64,000 nucleotides of DNA from Neopestalotiopsis rosae (Eukaryota; Ascomycota; Sordariomycetes; Amphisphaeriales; Sporocadaceae), in assembly GCA_023078685.1 (NCBI GenBank), contig JALGAS010000004.1, forward strand, positions 3,348,001 through 3,412,000, read 5' to 3'. A program made the translations under genes and the position numbers. Below, piece after piece: positions 11,386 through 23,831 of the stretch. Position 1 is the stretch's first letter; each line of letters opens with the position of its first letter. A model generated the notes under the pieces. The model worked only from the letters and a program-made list of their open reading frames with translations. It had not been told where the DNA came from and searched no databases.

Positions 11386-13417
11386 ATGGCGCCCCTCTGC
11401 AAGTTTTATCAGCAAGGCAACTGTCGAAATGGAGGTGAGTACCGAACAAGTTTCACGCAACTGAACAAACGCACATTGGCACTCGATCTTGTCTAGGACG
11501 AACAACAACAAACACAATGACTTTATCAATGTATACTGATTCAATGCTCTTTGCAGCCAATTGTCGCTTCGAGCATCCCGGCGCAAATGCGAACCCTTTC
11601 GGAAGCAACAACAACCGTTTCAGTGCCCTGAATACTGGCGGAGGAAGCTCTGGCGGAGCATTTGGACGAACCGCCAGCACCGGAGCTGATGGTACCAATG
11701 TGTACAAGATAACCAAAGATGCTATTAAGATTGATCTCGTGGACGAGCGACCGCAATGGATACTATCAGCATATGGTCCCGGCAGAGATGCGCCAGAACA
11801 ATTGTTTGGAGGATACCCGCGGGAACAGAGCTTTGAAGAGATACGGCTGTCGGTTCTGTCTAGTCCGAATCCCCAGCAAGCTGTATGTGAAGGCAATCGG
11901 GAACCTTCCACCATGGGAATCGTATGCTGACATGTTTATAGCTGCAAGAAGTTCAGAACATGTACATGGAAGCTGAGAAGCAGATGCAGGCTGCTCTGGG
12001 CAACCTCGACGGCGCCGTTCAGTTTATTCTAGCAGCTGAGAACAAGCACCCCAACCGACACGATGTATGCAGACAGGGTACGAATGAGGGTGCTACTGGC
12101 GGCACATTCGCGGTTGGTGGTGGCAGCAGCGGTGCCTTTGGGTCCAATCTGTCGTCAGGTTCTTCGGCAAGTCCTTTCGGTGCCGCTCAGTCGAGCCCAT
12201 TTGGCGCTGCTGCCTCTGCAGCCCCGACCACGAGCGCATTCGGCCAACCCTCTCAGATGGGAGCAAAGGCCAATCCCTTCGGTCAGCCGTCGTCTCTCGG
12301 AACTTCGGCTTTCGGTCAACCATCGTCCCTTGGAGCATCTGCATTTGGTCAACCATCATCACTAGGTGCAAAGCCGAATCCATTTGGAGCTGCTGCCAAC
12401 GCGCCGTCAGGTTTCGCAGCGGCAGCACAGCAGCAAGGCAGTGCATTTGGCCAGACATCAGCACTGGGGGCGAAACCAAATCCTTTCGGCGCACCGGCAT
12501 CATCGAGTCCCTTTGGCGCACCTGCGCAGAATCAGAATGCCAGTCCCTTTGGCGCTCCTTCGCAGACACAAGGTGCTAGCCCATTTGGCGCGCCAGCACA
12601 AGGAGCTCAGCCAACTCCCTTTGGAGCACCTGCGCAGGCTTCGAATCCAAGCCCGTTTGGCGCACCATCACAACCGTCTAATCCTAGTCCTTTCGGAGCG
12701 CCGTCACAGCCTTCGACTTCCAGCCCCTTTGGTGCTCCAGCACAAACAAGTCAAGCAAGCTCATTCGGCGCTCAGTCGCAAACGCAGAATGCGAATCCTT
12801 TTGGGGCTTCTGCTCAACCTGCCGCCGCCGCCGCCGCCGCACCCAGTCCTTTTGGTCAACCATCATCATTAGGTGTCAAGCCAAGTCCTTTTGGCGCGAC
12901 TCCAGCGGCCTCAAACCCGTTCTCATCTGCTGGCACCCCGAATCAAGCACAACCAAATGCTGCCCCAAACCCGTTCGGCCAACCAGTGACCAATGGCATC
13001 GGAGGTGCCCCCAGTAACGCACCTAATGGCTTTGGTGGAATGAGTGCTCAGCCTACTGCGCAGCAGGCCCCTTCAGGCGCCGCCGCGTCAGGATCGCCAT
13101 ACCCGCCAGGCAGTGCGAAGCAACACCCCAACATTGACTCTTACGCCTCCCGAATGGGCACACGGCTCATCAGATTCAAGAACATGCCAATAGCCTACAA
13201 GGACGACAAACCCGGCGTGCAGAATGGTCGTACATGGACCAAGATATGGTTCCCAAATGGGCCGCCCAACTACTACGCTGATACTGAGCCTCTGGACAAG
13301 GCTGCCTATACAGAACAGGTGCACAAGATTTACGAGGAGAGTGCCAGGACCGGAAGATTTGTGGACGCCATGCCAGAAGTTCCACCCATGCGAGAAGATT
13401 GTGTTTGGGATTTCTAA
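11386..13417 (+). CDS. CCCH zinc-finger FG nucleoporin (NUP42/NLP1/AMO1-like)
   Basis: Three exons (11386..11434, 11557..11882, 11942..13417) give 616 residues. The CCCH finger is split by intron 1: CKFYQQGNC, then C-x5-C and CRFEH (C-x7-C-x5-C-x3-H). Next comes a short helical segment (SFEEIR, QNMYMEAEKQMQAA). From about residue 165 a long low-complexity FG domain is rich in PFGAP, AFGQPS and SPFGA repeats, with an alanine run encoded by GCC repeats near 12820-12840. The C-terminal end (EVPPMREDCVWDF) is compact. Nup42-type proteins sit on the cytoplasmic face of the nuclear pore and help mRNA export with Gle1/Dbp5. This is a core gene, so it marks the return from accessory to conserved sequence. 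Confidence 0.9.
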
Positions 13418-13872
13418 AGCGCGCCCCGAATCAAGTGTCTCAGTGTCATAGGTTTGAGAAAGACAGGACGCTACTATATCCTTTTTGCTTAAGACTTGCA
13501 TCAGCGTTGGCGTTGGATGATTTTAGGATTCAGAAGATGTCTGCATTTGAGTATGTGGAATGCCGATTTGTATAATCGAGGAACTTCACCAGCGTACTCT
13601 AGGTGTTGCCGAGACAGCCCACAGGAAGCTGGCCTGATTCTAGATACATGCTTTACATATCATGTCATAGACATTCACATTTGTTTCAGCATGCAATAAT
13701 ACCAAACAAATGGCACAAGACAAATATTATGTGATCAACAGCTCGTATTTATCCAGATTCAGTGAAGATCTGGTACAGAGTCTCGGGAAAGACCTGTCAA
13801 GTGATGATCTACAACTACTCTGCCAGATTCCCTGGCCCAGTCCACCTGTCGCAATCACACAATGAGACGCAT
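13418..13872. other. Convergent 3' intergenic region
   Basis: About 455 bp between the nucleoporin and S20 3' ends. No gene is seen. Confidence 0.5.
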
Positions 13873-14330
13873 TTATGCGGCAATGGTGACCTCAACCTCG
13901 ACACCGGCCTCGATGTTGACAATGATCTGCTTGACGATCTCGGTAGGGGCTTGGAGGCTATAGGGACAGGTAGTTAGCGAACTGCGATTCAGCTCATTTG
14001 CAGAGAAGCTCCTGGTCACAAAGACCGACAGAACTTCACAGATGGCGCGAAGGTTACTTACTCGATGAGGCGCTTGTGGATGCGGAGCTCGTAGAGATCC
14101 CAGGTCTTGGAACCCTCACCGCAAGGAGTCTTACGGGTCTGGATCTTGAGGGTCTTGGTGGGCAGGCGGACGGGACCCTTGACGCGGAGGTCCTTGGTCT
14201 TGGCGCGCTCAATGAGCTCAGTGCAGACCTTCTCGAGGGCCTGGACCTTGCGGGAGGTCAGGGTGATACGGATGCGGTGAGTCTTGGGGGCCTCGCCGTC
14301 GCCCTTGTCGCCCTTCTGGTAAGAAGACAT
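13873..14330 (-). CDS. RPS20: 40S ribosomal protein S20 (uS10)
   Basis: Two exons (14062..14330 and 13873..13957) give 117 residues. The protein starts [20 protein letters not shown] and contains [40 protein letters not shown] and, across the intron, [17 protein letters not shown], ending EVEVTIAA. This is a full-length uS10 of the small ribosomal subunit head. The intron (about 104 bp) has GTAAGT and TATAG ends. It is divergent from the CUE-domain gene, with which it shares about 600 bp of upstream DNA. Confidence 0.98.
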
Positions 14331-14926
14331 CTTGATTGAGAGTAGGTTGGTGGTTGGTAGGTGTTGATTTGGCGGATAAACTTCACGACTCGAACGACGT
14401 CGGCGTTAAGGCGTACGTTACGGCAAAGTGATGAAGTTGGCGTTGGGTGTAAGGAAGGGGAAGAAGAGAAAAAAAAGAGGGCCTGAAGCTGTCGCGAACT
14501 TTTACTACTGTCCTGGTGGATTTTTGGCCCGCAGAGGGGGTAACTTTTTTTGGTGGGAGTTGCAAGGGCTGGTGCTGGACCGTGCGCTTATCGATAGGAG
14601 CGATGGTGCTCTATGGGCAGCTCAAGGAAGGCGCCTCCCATTCTTGAGCGACGACTAAACCAATGAATGGATCCACTTTTGGGCGAGCTGGGATCCATCC
14701 AGTCTCACTTCGATGACATACAGGGAGTCATTCGGCCAGCAAGACCAAACAAGCGATTCATGAGCCATTGATCTGAGCTTCATTCATATGACGGATGGCG
14801 CAGTGCCGCTTCTGACCATTCATTCTCTCTATTCATTTTTTCTACCTTTTGAGCAATTTTAGTCGGGTCGCTCTATACAAATTGACTCATCCCCACGTCC
14901 GCCAAAACATCTCGTACCTATCTGTC
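14331..14926. promoter_or_regulatory. Bidirectional promoter region of RPS20 and the CUE-domain gene
   Basis: About 600 bp between divergent starts, with purine-rich and pyrimidine-rich tracts near 14453-14485. No discrete element was identified with confidence. Confidence 0.5.
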
Positions 14927-16994
14927 ATGGCTCCCGCGCTGCCCCCGTTTGCGCCGTTTCCCGAAGCACCATGGCGGGATCATATTGTTCCAGAAGAATG
15001 GCAAGCTTGTCTGTCGCTTTGGATTTCGCTCGCCGAAGCGCACCTTTCCTTGTCCAAGAGCGACTTCCAGAGTTTATCCGTCAAAGATGAATCTCTCGCT
15101 AAATTTTTGACGGCATTTATGCGCGAGCTCGCTTCCTCTGGCATCGGTATCCTGGGGTCTTCCGAGTCTGCAGGCATTCTATTGCGGCATGGATACATAC
15201 TTACAACAGCATTGTTAAAGACATCAGCTCCTCCGAGCGACGTATTACAATGGGAGTTTCTATCGGATTTCAGCAGAGTTTATGGCAAGAAGAGGACATC
15301 TTCAGTTTTGGGGACAACTTTCAAATTGCACACTCAACCCATTGAAACCTCACTTCACGGTGTGAAAAAGTCACTCATCATCGCCTTGGATTCTGGTATC
15401 AAAGACGACCTGCGGATACCAGAGACTAGATTGAAGCACCTGAATCACTTAATCCACGCTTCTCCCGAAGTGGCTGCCTTTTTCATGGCTGGCAGCGATT
15501 TCCTGGATGGCCTCATTAGCTGCTACAAGATCATGAACCCTCCGTTGAGGAAGACCATAATTGCTACAAGCTATCTATGCCTCATTGGTCTCACAGAAGG
15601 CGAATCACCGAAGTTTTCTGTTCTAATAGATCAACTCTATTCTTTGAAAGCAGCAGCAGATGCTCACAAGGCCGGTCCTACTAGTGGAAATGACTCCATG
15701 GTGGCAGAGCTGGTCACAGTTACGCCACTTTTGAAGCAAGTCCAACATCGCCTCGAGCAGTCGGGATCCACAGCAACACGTATCAAATCCGTCATCACGG
15801 CCCTGGAGGGATTTAAGAAACCTGGTGGCAATGTTCGGCCAAAGCGACTAGTAAAAAGAAAAATCGACAAAGGAAAAGCGGTTGCGGGCTCTGAAGACGA
15901 TGAAGATCTTGGTGCGCTCCGAGTGCATCAGATGAGTCAGATTTCTCAAATACAGGACCTGTTCCCGGATCTTGGTTCTGCTTTCATCTCAAAACTGCTA
16001 GACGAATACCACGACGACACTGAGCAGGTCGTAGCGCATCTACTGGAGGACAATCTCCCACCCCATTTGGCCACTGCCGACCGGACCAGAGACTTGTATG
16101 TTCTCTTCACAATCGCCAATACCCTTGAGCTACTAACCATGCTGTAGGTCACCCGAGAGAACACGGAGGCGTCGGAGTAGTCTGGCACCTAGGTCTACCC
16201 CACCGCTGCTACCGACTCGCCATAATGTTTTTGATGATGACGACTTTGATAACCTGACAGTGGGTGTGTCGAATCTCCATTTCGGCAAACGGGACCAGGA
16301 GAAAACAGCAGATGACATGCTGAAGGATCGCTCGACTGCCCCTAACAAAGCGGCGATTCTGTCCGCCCTCTCGGCATTCGATGCAGATGACGACGAACGT
16401 GATGACACTTATGACGCAGCGGATGCAGGATTTACAGTGAATGACGCCTTGGCCGATGATGCTGATGACCAGAAGCGCAAGGATCAAGTGGAGGAAACAT
16501 TGTTCAATGCATTCAAGTCAGATCCCAAGCTCTTTAACCGAGATTCGGATACGCGACGAAGCAATTACCGGATGAAGTTGAAGAATGATACGGGAATGAC
16601 TGATGAGGCAATTGAGGGTTGGGCCGTGATGCTTGGCCGCAATGCCTCACAGCTTAGAAATCTTGAGATCAAGTACAGTGCAGCCAGTACGTTCACTGGT
16701 CAGCAAACAGCGCTAGCTTCTACATCTTGGAAGGCAAGCCCCGGTGGTTCCGGAGACGAAGATTCGGGACAAGGATCGGGAGGCGCCAATGCTCCCCGAG
16801 GAGGATTCCGTGGCCGTGGAAGAGGAGGTAGGGGACGAGGTGGTGGCCGCGGCGGCAACGTCGCAGGCGCAACGGGCGAAAAGGGCACCGAGAATGCCAG
16901 GCGCAACAAGGAAGCCAACAAGTCCTCTCGAGCAAATCACAACCGACGTGAGGGACGAGCAAGGAAGATGGCGCGAGCTGGGTTTCCTGGCTAG
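14927..16994 (+). CDS. CUE-domain protein, ASCC2 / Cue3 (Rqt3) homologue
   Basis: Two exons (14927..16095, 16148..16994) give 671 residues. The N-terminal half (LPPFAPFPEAPWRDH to LLKQVQHRLEQ) resembles the helical ASCC2 N-terminal domain. A CUE ubiquitin-binding motif is at about residues 335-378 (QIQDLFPDLG, FISKLLDEY, VVAHLLEDN). The second exon has an acidic linker (FDDDDFDNL), the conserved HFGKRD segment, FNRDSDTRRSNYR and a GMTDEAIEGWAVML helix, then an RGG-rich basic tail. In yeast and man this family belongs to the RQT/ASCC complex, which splits collided ribosomes during quality control. I chose the ATG in context GTCATGG over an upstream in-frame Met at 14849. Confidence 0.88.
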
Positions 16995-17149
16995 GCACGC
17001 CAAGCTATATTCATATGCAGTAGGACTAGGTTTCGGTCATACTAACCGTTGGCTTACCAAACCACATTAACCGTACTCAAAGGTGAAAAAATATTTACAG
17101 GCCCACATCCATGCCTATCACTGATCGCATCTCGTGTCATGTTTTCCAA

Positions 17150-20076
17150 CTACATAATCCTTCTTCTCTTGGCAGATTGCTGGCTACTACTCCGCACCAG
17201 AGCCACAGAGGCAGTTTGCCGTTTACCCAAACCGCCATACGACTCATCTCCAATGGTGTCTTCCAGATCTTCATCGCGTATGCCCGTGGCATAGGGGCTT
17301 CTCATATCGAAAACACCTGGCCTGGGCGACGGTGCGTGAGGAGGCTGTTGGAAAAAGGTGCTCATCATCGGTGTAGGCGACATGACACTTCCGAAAGAAG
17401 AGCTTGCTTCTCCTAATCCGACATGTCGCATCCAATTGTCATCCTTCGGTGTGGCAAGCTCAGAGATTGTCCTCGATTCGTGGTCCTTATCTCCATCGAT
17501 AGCTGGAATCATGGAAATCAATGATTCTCGTGAGCTTCGACGAGTAGCCATGTACTCCTGGATATCAAAGCAAGGTCTGCATACCGGATATGCCGGCCAG
17601 CGATCTGCTTCCTGGATGTTCTGCGGCAGCTGCGGTCGCGTTTGTTGACCACATCGCTCCTGGATATCATCAAATACATCAAATATTGGCGTGAAAAATG
17701 CAACCCGTGGGCCAGGTCCGTAGTACCTATTACGTCCCCAGAGCTGTCCAACGAGCGCATTTGTTTCGCAATCGACCACACCAGCCCCACTGTCACCGGG
17801 GACCCCAAGACCGCCACGAATCCACGAGTCCTCATCCTCGCATTCAAAGGGCTCCTCAATAAACCATTCGCGGGTAGCTTTACCGGTGCCATTCTTGCGT
17901 CCGTCGATGTATGCAGGGATTTCGCATATAAGACCGTGCTGGAAGCCGGATGTTCGACCAGTGCCACAGACCTCAGCTCCAGGGGCGACACTGCATACCC
18001 GTGTGATTGGTTCCTCCCGCTGTGGCGTCGCCGTGCTGGGAAACCTGCGTAGCATATTGGCCTGCTGTCGCTGAGACGAGACCAATGCCCAATCTGTGAC
18101 AACGAGGGGCGGCTCCTTATCACACTCTTCCCAGTACGATTCATGAGATATCCTCGTGGTTTTGAGATCATATCCCGATGTGGCAGTCAACTGACCCAGG
18201 TGTGAAGTCATTCCAGGTCCTTCCAGAGCGTCGTGGTTCTCCTTTAGACATCGTTCACGGTCCTCCGGCGACGGGTGTTCCACAATTGCTGAATCTCTAG
18301 TAAGATCTACCTCCTCAAAGGGATGAAAGTTGGCTAGCCAGAACCATGCGCCGCCTATCTTGATACAGGGCCCCAAGGTAGCACTCGTATCATCACCATT
18401 CGGAAGGGTAATGCCTATACTATCTCCCATCTGTGGACTGACGTAGCAGAACGGGTTTCGAGGGTTGCATATCTCGTCGGGCATGTCTCTGCTTAGGCCT
18501 CTAGCCCAAGTAAGACGCTCGACACTACCCACAGAGAACACGAAACTGACGAGTCCTTTGTAATAATCTGGAAGCAAGTCGCGTACATGTCCGGCAATTA
18601 CGACCTTCCGGGCTTTGGAGATGGGCCTAGTTGTCATGATACAAACGCGCCGGGCGTCTCGCTTCTTACCACGTGTGACGGTGATGACATGGCCCGCTCC
18701 GCACCACTTCGGCATCAACTCAATAAGAAATGGCAGGACGCCGTGTTCCCAGACAATGGGAAAGGTGACAACACTTGCCGTAGCCGCCCGTGGCGTACCG
18801 ATGCTCAAAGTTCCTGGACTATCCATTGATCTTGGCGTCGCTACTTTCAGACCATTAGTTATTCCGGAGCTTCGTCTTATTTTTAGGCAATGGATTGCTC
18901 ACCTGCGACCTTCTTGAACTTTCGCTCTTCTACAGCTCTCAGCTGATTCCGGCATTTTTTCTTCCATGTCGCTATCGTCAGTTCCATCTTGAGCCTCCTG
19001 TCCTCACATTTCGTTTGACGGGACGGCACAGGTGCTGTACTGGGTGCCTTCCCCGCCACTTGGAGTGGATCGGGTATTTTGGTCAGTAAGTCGCTCGACG
19101 GGCAGCGCTCCTGATCTTCAAGCGGACTTCCATGTTTATGCTGGCACCTCAAGTGAACCTCGACCAATTCCCGGGCTGCGAATACACCTTCTGTACAGCC
19201 AAGGACAGGGCAGCTTAGGAGATGAGCTGCCTTTACATGCCAGTTCAACGCTTCCCGTGTTGTGAAGGGGCCGTCTTTGCATGGACCGTCCATACCCCAT
19301 AGGCAGATATGGGAGCCCGAAGGTGGGTGGTCGACATTTACGACACCTGGATGAGTTTCGCCAGGTACTTTGACCCTATCGCTGGCGGTCACCATTTCGT
19401 TCTCCCACAGCCGAATGGTTCCCTCCGACGCAGCGTCAGTGGGAGATGGCAGTGTACCTGTGGTGTTGCCATCACAATCCCGTTCGTAGGGCCAGTTTGC
19501 CGTTCCACATGACGAATCTTGTCGCTGTTGTTGCATTTGCATCTGCTGCTGTTGCCAATCAGTACAGATGGTGGACAATGTCGAGTTAGTCGATGAGCCT
19601 GGGGATGTCGTGGAAGAGCGGGATGACGTGATGCTCGGAGCCGGTACGGAGCTGGGCGGGCCATATAAGTAAGGAAAGTCTGCGCCATCAAAGATTTTGC
19701 CAGCATAGCCCGGCATGAAATAAGGTCCGTATGAAGCGTCGGCGACCACAGATCTCTGTGGTGCGGCCGGCCAAGCGTATGGCACCGACACCACGTCCAG
19801 GTCCTGAAATTGGGCGGGCGGAAGTATCGACTCGACACTTGTATTGCCAAGGGTTAAGGCATTCTGACTCAACTGTGCTTGGATTGCAATGTCATGAAGG
19901 AATGCACTAGGCCTGGCCACTGACTGAAGTTGTTGCTGTGACCTCTGCCTGCGCTGAGCGACAGCGAGCGCTGGTGGCGCTGCAGGGTTTCGGGACGGCC
20001 GCATGTTCCCGCACGCAGAGTTATTCAAATGTGAATACTCTGTGAATTTTGATCGATTCAAATCGACGTATAACAA
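17150..20076 (-). CDS. Zinc-finger / trypsin-like serine protease fusion protein
   Basis: Two exons (18903..20076, 17150..18840) join in frame (intron GTGAGC..TAG with a CTAAT branch site) to 954 residues; the second Met (MRPSRNP, near 20004) is an alternative start. The N-terminal part is Gln/Ser-rich. Two atypical C2H2 fingers follow (C-x7-C-x13-H-x4-H, then CPVLGC..HLRCQH), then a basic coiled segment. The C-terminal half has a chymotrypsin-fold order of residues: His about 564 (LANFHPF), Asp about 641 (VTDWALV) and Ser about 742 (GVPGDSGAGV), preceded by TGRTSGFQHG. A disordered Ser/Pro tail ends in the nuclear signal-like KRRRIM. Homologues in other Pezizomycotina are, as far as I know, uncharacterised. 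It may be a nuclear regulator with a protease or protease-like sensor domain; activity is inferred. Confidence 0.85.
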
Positions 20077-20756
20077 TATAATTTACGCCCAGATTGAGAA
20101 CTATAATTCACCATAGACGTTAATCTCACACTAGTACGGTTTGTTTCAATTGGAAATGGGGCCCGGGTACTCCTCCTCAAGGAATATGCGGCGGCCTCCC
20201 TAGGCAGCCATCAAATGGACCCTGCTGACCTTTGCTGCGCCGCAATTCGATAGGTGTGCATCCTCCACCTCGTCACACCTCAGCGAACTTCGTCATTGGG
20301 TTGATTGCAGAAACAGGAAATGTAGATACATACAATATTCAGTTTATCCGTACTCTCGGCGATTCTTATTTAACACTCAAGTAGTCGTACCTACGATGTT
20401 GTGTCAATCGCCTGGTGTATAGGTGGGTTGATACGATATCGGCTAGTGACAGTATAATTTATCGGCAGACGGGCGACTCCCACTGTACTCTGTATACTCT
20501 TTGAAAATCGTCAATCAGGACTCTTCCCGATCTGATGTTAGGATGCACGTGGGAAGCATAATCAAATATGATTGTTATTAATACTGATGAGCTTCTAGCC
20601 ACTAGTTCCCTGTGTCAATGTTGTCTTGAGTTACGTGTGTTGGTATGTGTGATGCACTGGGTATTCATCGTGTGGGATGGACGTGGGAGGATCCCCACCG
20701 AGATGGACAGGTGAGGCAGATGCTGTTCAAATCGTGAAGGCATCGCTATAGTACTG
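20077..20756. other. Intergenic with one GTGGGAT copy
   Basis: Upstream of the zinc finger/protease gene and downstream of the next regulator. A GTGGGAT heptamer (20672..20678) matches the repeats seen at 23.1-23.6 kb. No gene is seen. Confidence 0.5.
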
Positions 20757-23071
20757 CTAATGGCTCAGCAGACTTATAAAAGACTCGATCAGATCCGAGT
20801 CTGCCTTCATAATCCGCCTGAACATATTCCGATACCATGCACTAATGATGGGAATCCCACAGCGACAGATTGGCATTTGCTTGAAGATGTTTCCGCCCCA
20901 ATTGCACAATCCGTGTCCGGTATTTATCCATCTGGTCAGTCGCTCGCACGTCTCGTCTTTGCTAAAGGCATCGACCAAGTCCACCGGCTCTGGGTTACCC
21001 GTACAGAATGGACAAGCGCGCGTTCGGGCGGCGTAGGCGCACACGACGACGGCGCTCTTCATGAGGGAAGGGACGATTAGCGGGTTCAGCAATGCGTGTC
21101 TGTTTTTCGATTCTTGTTGCACGATCCGTGCGATTTGCCCGGCGTGCCAGACTGCTATCCGGGGTGAGCTTGTCCTCATCCAGCAGGAGAGATCCAGGTC
21201 GCGTGAAGCAGCTTGAACAGGGACATTGGACTCCTGCTGTGCCAGAAGACGTTGGAGGCACATTAATGAACGGGGAGAATATGCTCTGAGCGCAGAAGCA
21301 TGATAGAGGATCCTCGTTTCAGACAATAGTATGGCATTTGTCTCGACCCTGTCGCAAGTCAGTAATCTGTAGTTTGTTGTAGACATCAGAGATCCACAAA
21401 GTTCCATGAATTGAGGACATACTGATCTAGGTTAGCAAATATTTAAATATACCGGACAGAAGTTTCAAGCTGTGACAGGGTGCCGAGACAGGGTGTATCA
21501 TACCTGGAGAAATGCTTTGTTGTTTGCCCACCAAACAGCTAGCAAACGACGGCAAGTTTGCGCGACAGCTAGCTCTGAATCTATGTCCATGTTCGGCTGT
21601 ACTGAGATGTTATTGATAAAGTCTGTCGAGATTGTCCACATGTTTGATTGCATCGCACAAAGACCAAGATGCAGGTCGTTGAGATTCGGCCGCTCATGGT
21701 CAGGATAATGGAAGTCCGGGTCAATCGATCGGCGAACGAGAAGGCCAAATGAATGTTCCCGGCCTGTTGTATGCGAATCATCGCCGTGTAGAGCCTGTGA
21801 ACCGTCGACAAGAGGGACTTTGATCTCGGGGCAGTGAAGAAACGGTGGCGTGTTGAACACTAGGCTTATGTATGCATCGGTTCTCATGACCACGAATGCG
21901 AGCCTAAATGAGTCAGTCATGACTGCCATGAGAATATTTTCGTGAGATAATTCGTACTTCTGAGCAGCCAGAGCTCTATCGTCAGGTGTGACAGACTCGG
22001 AGTCGGACCACATACCATCGGCATTGAAGATACCGGCCCGACGACATGCACTGATCAACATGCTGTGGAAATTTGCTGCTATAGTCATGTTATCGATCTT
22101 GTCCTGTGTTATGATTAGTAAACCATTACGAAATGATCCAGCTGAATGTACATACCGCTCGACAGATAGCATAAAGATTATAGAGGCAAATGATCTGTAG
22201 CACTTCCAACTCGGTACTTGACTCCTGGTGTGTTTATTAGTCATTGCTCATGGCTGCTTGCTGCAGAGTAAACACATACTACAATGGCTTCTGCCACTTG
22301 ATCCATAATCAGCCCTACCAGTTTTGAGTGATCTTGGTCATTCTCAAGCCAGCTGGGTATCAGAGCTATTGCGGCAATCAGCCGATTCGACGTTGTCTCG
22401 TAATCAAGACAGGGCAATACGGCCCAGCGTGGATTCACATCTTGGAAGAACGAGGCAAAGAGCCGCTGCGCAGTAGTGGAATCTCGTACGACATTACCAC
22501 TGCGATCAAGCAGCGAGTTTGGCGACTGAGCATACGGGTCATGTCGCTCCTGTGTTGCAATTGATGCATCTCGATTTTGAGCAGAATCGAGTACCCTTGG
22601 AGATTCAAGCGCCCGAGCAATGGTTCGATGTGGCGTTGTAGAAGGCGAAGTGGCGAATGGCGATTGTCCAATATACGAATTAGAATCACGTAGCGGCTCT
22701 GATACAATAGTAGTATCATTCTCTGCATCTAATGGTTGGGTAGAGCTGTGGCGAGTTGACGATTGTGCAGGAGACTCGGCGCGGTCGGCCATGGGAGGGT
22801 GCTTCTGAACATGGCGTCGCAGGACATCGCTATTCTCGAGTCAACGGAGTTTTCGTAAACAATTTGCATCCGGTCTATCACGCCAAGATTATAAAGACGC
22901 TGGTATAATGGATCACACATACCTGCGCGCATAAGTGCGCCCACAAAGGTGGCACCGGTACTGGGCGGACGTGTGGGATTTCAGGTGCCGAGTCAGATGC
23001 TCTTTGCGACGGAAGCTCTTCGAACAGTTGGCGACGGTGCAGGCGAACCCACCGCTGGGCGATTGCTCCAT
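20757..23071 (-). CDS. C2H2 (two-finger) transcription factor with fungal regulatory domain
   Basis: Six exons (22923..23071, 22280..22829, 22156..22224, 21504..22103, 21398..21426, 20757..21348) give an uninterrupted 662-residue frame. It begins MEQSPSGGFAC. Finger one is CTVANC..HLTRHLKSH (C-x4-C-x12-H-x3-H). Finger two is CHLCGRTYARS..RRHVQKH, completed across intron 1. A Ser/Thr-rich linker follows, then helical segments typical of the fungal transcription factor domain (LEVLQIICLYNLYA, ANFHSMLISACRRAGIF, CRRLLAVWWANNKA, LLYHASALRAYS-type). Exon 5 is only 29 nt, so the last two introns are the least certain part. It is divergent from the NmrA-like gene across a promoter with repeated GTGGGAT, which makes it a candidate local regulator. 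Confidence 0.8.
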
Positions 23072-23831
23072 CTTCCCGTCCTTGGTGCAATGTTGAGATG
23101 ATTGCGTGCTATAGCGCGGATGATCTTTGTCGTTGGCCTACAGGGACGATCGCCATCCCACTTGCGTATGTAGGTAGCTCTACAGCAGCGACCGTGTGGG
23201 ATAGCGGGGGTGGTTGGAAATACTTTGGATGGCCGCGATGTAAGCAAAATGTCTGTGCTAGGCGCCAGTGAAGGGGAGGTGCTGGCACTAGATGATGGTG
23301 GGATGATTCAAAGAAGCACAAAGAAACTTGTTCAGCGGTTGACTAGGTGCAGAATCAATGCGGACAGTGCCATAAGGACGTGCTAGCGATCATCAACTGC
23401 GCTAAACCGGCTCTTCTAGCGCCCTGAAGTCGCTGTAGATTTGTCAGTGCCCCAGATGGGATCTTAGGTGGGATGTCAGGTGGGATGCCGGTTACGTGGT
23501 GCAGATTTGTGGGATACCCGAGACAAGTGGGATGGATGTGGGATGATCCACCATTATGGTAATCGAGGTTTGCTTACAACACTAGATGGCAGGTGAATGA
23601 TAGCAGCCAAGACTGCTGACTTATGGAGCGAACAAGACCGAACAGTATTATTTTCGGACGTTTTCGGCCGAATTGATGTATTGTCAATATGCATACTTAT
23701 ACCCGTCATGGCCGCTCCGTATCACAGACTCATCTTCGAACAACAATCACAACATCATTTCACAACCTACACACACTATCAACCCACATCTTCGAGCATT
23801 TTCTTATTACTTGAGTCTATAAATCATCAAA
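23072..23831. promoter_or_regulatory. Divergent promoter with repeated GTGGGAT heptamers
   Basis: Between the two-finger regulator and the NmrA-like gene. GTGGGAT occurs at 23196, 23298, 23468, 23480, 23509, 23527 and 23538 (first base), with an inverted copy ATCCCAC at 23155 and a near match ATGGGAT at about 23456. Five of these fall within 77 bp. Repeats of one short asymmetric G-rich site suit a C2H2 factor, possibly the neighbouring one. Binding is inference. Confidence 0.6.

Noticed and set aside
12063..12872. Alternative-frame ORFs in the nucleoporin repeat region
   Set aside because: Low-complexity shadows of the FG repeat DNA; the FG frame links to the CCCH finger and a natural stop.
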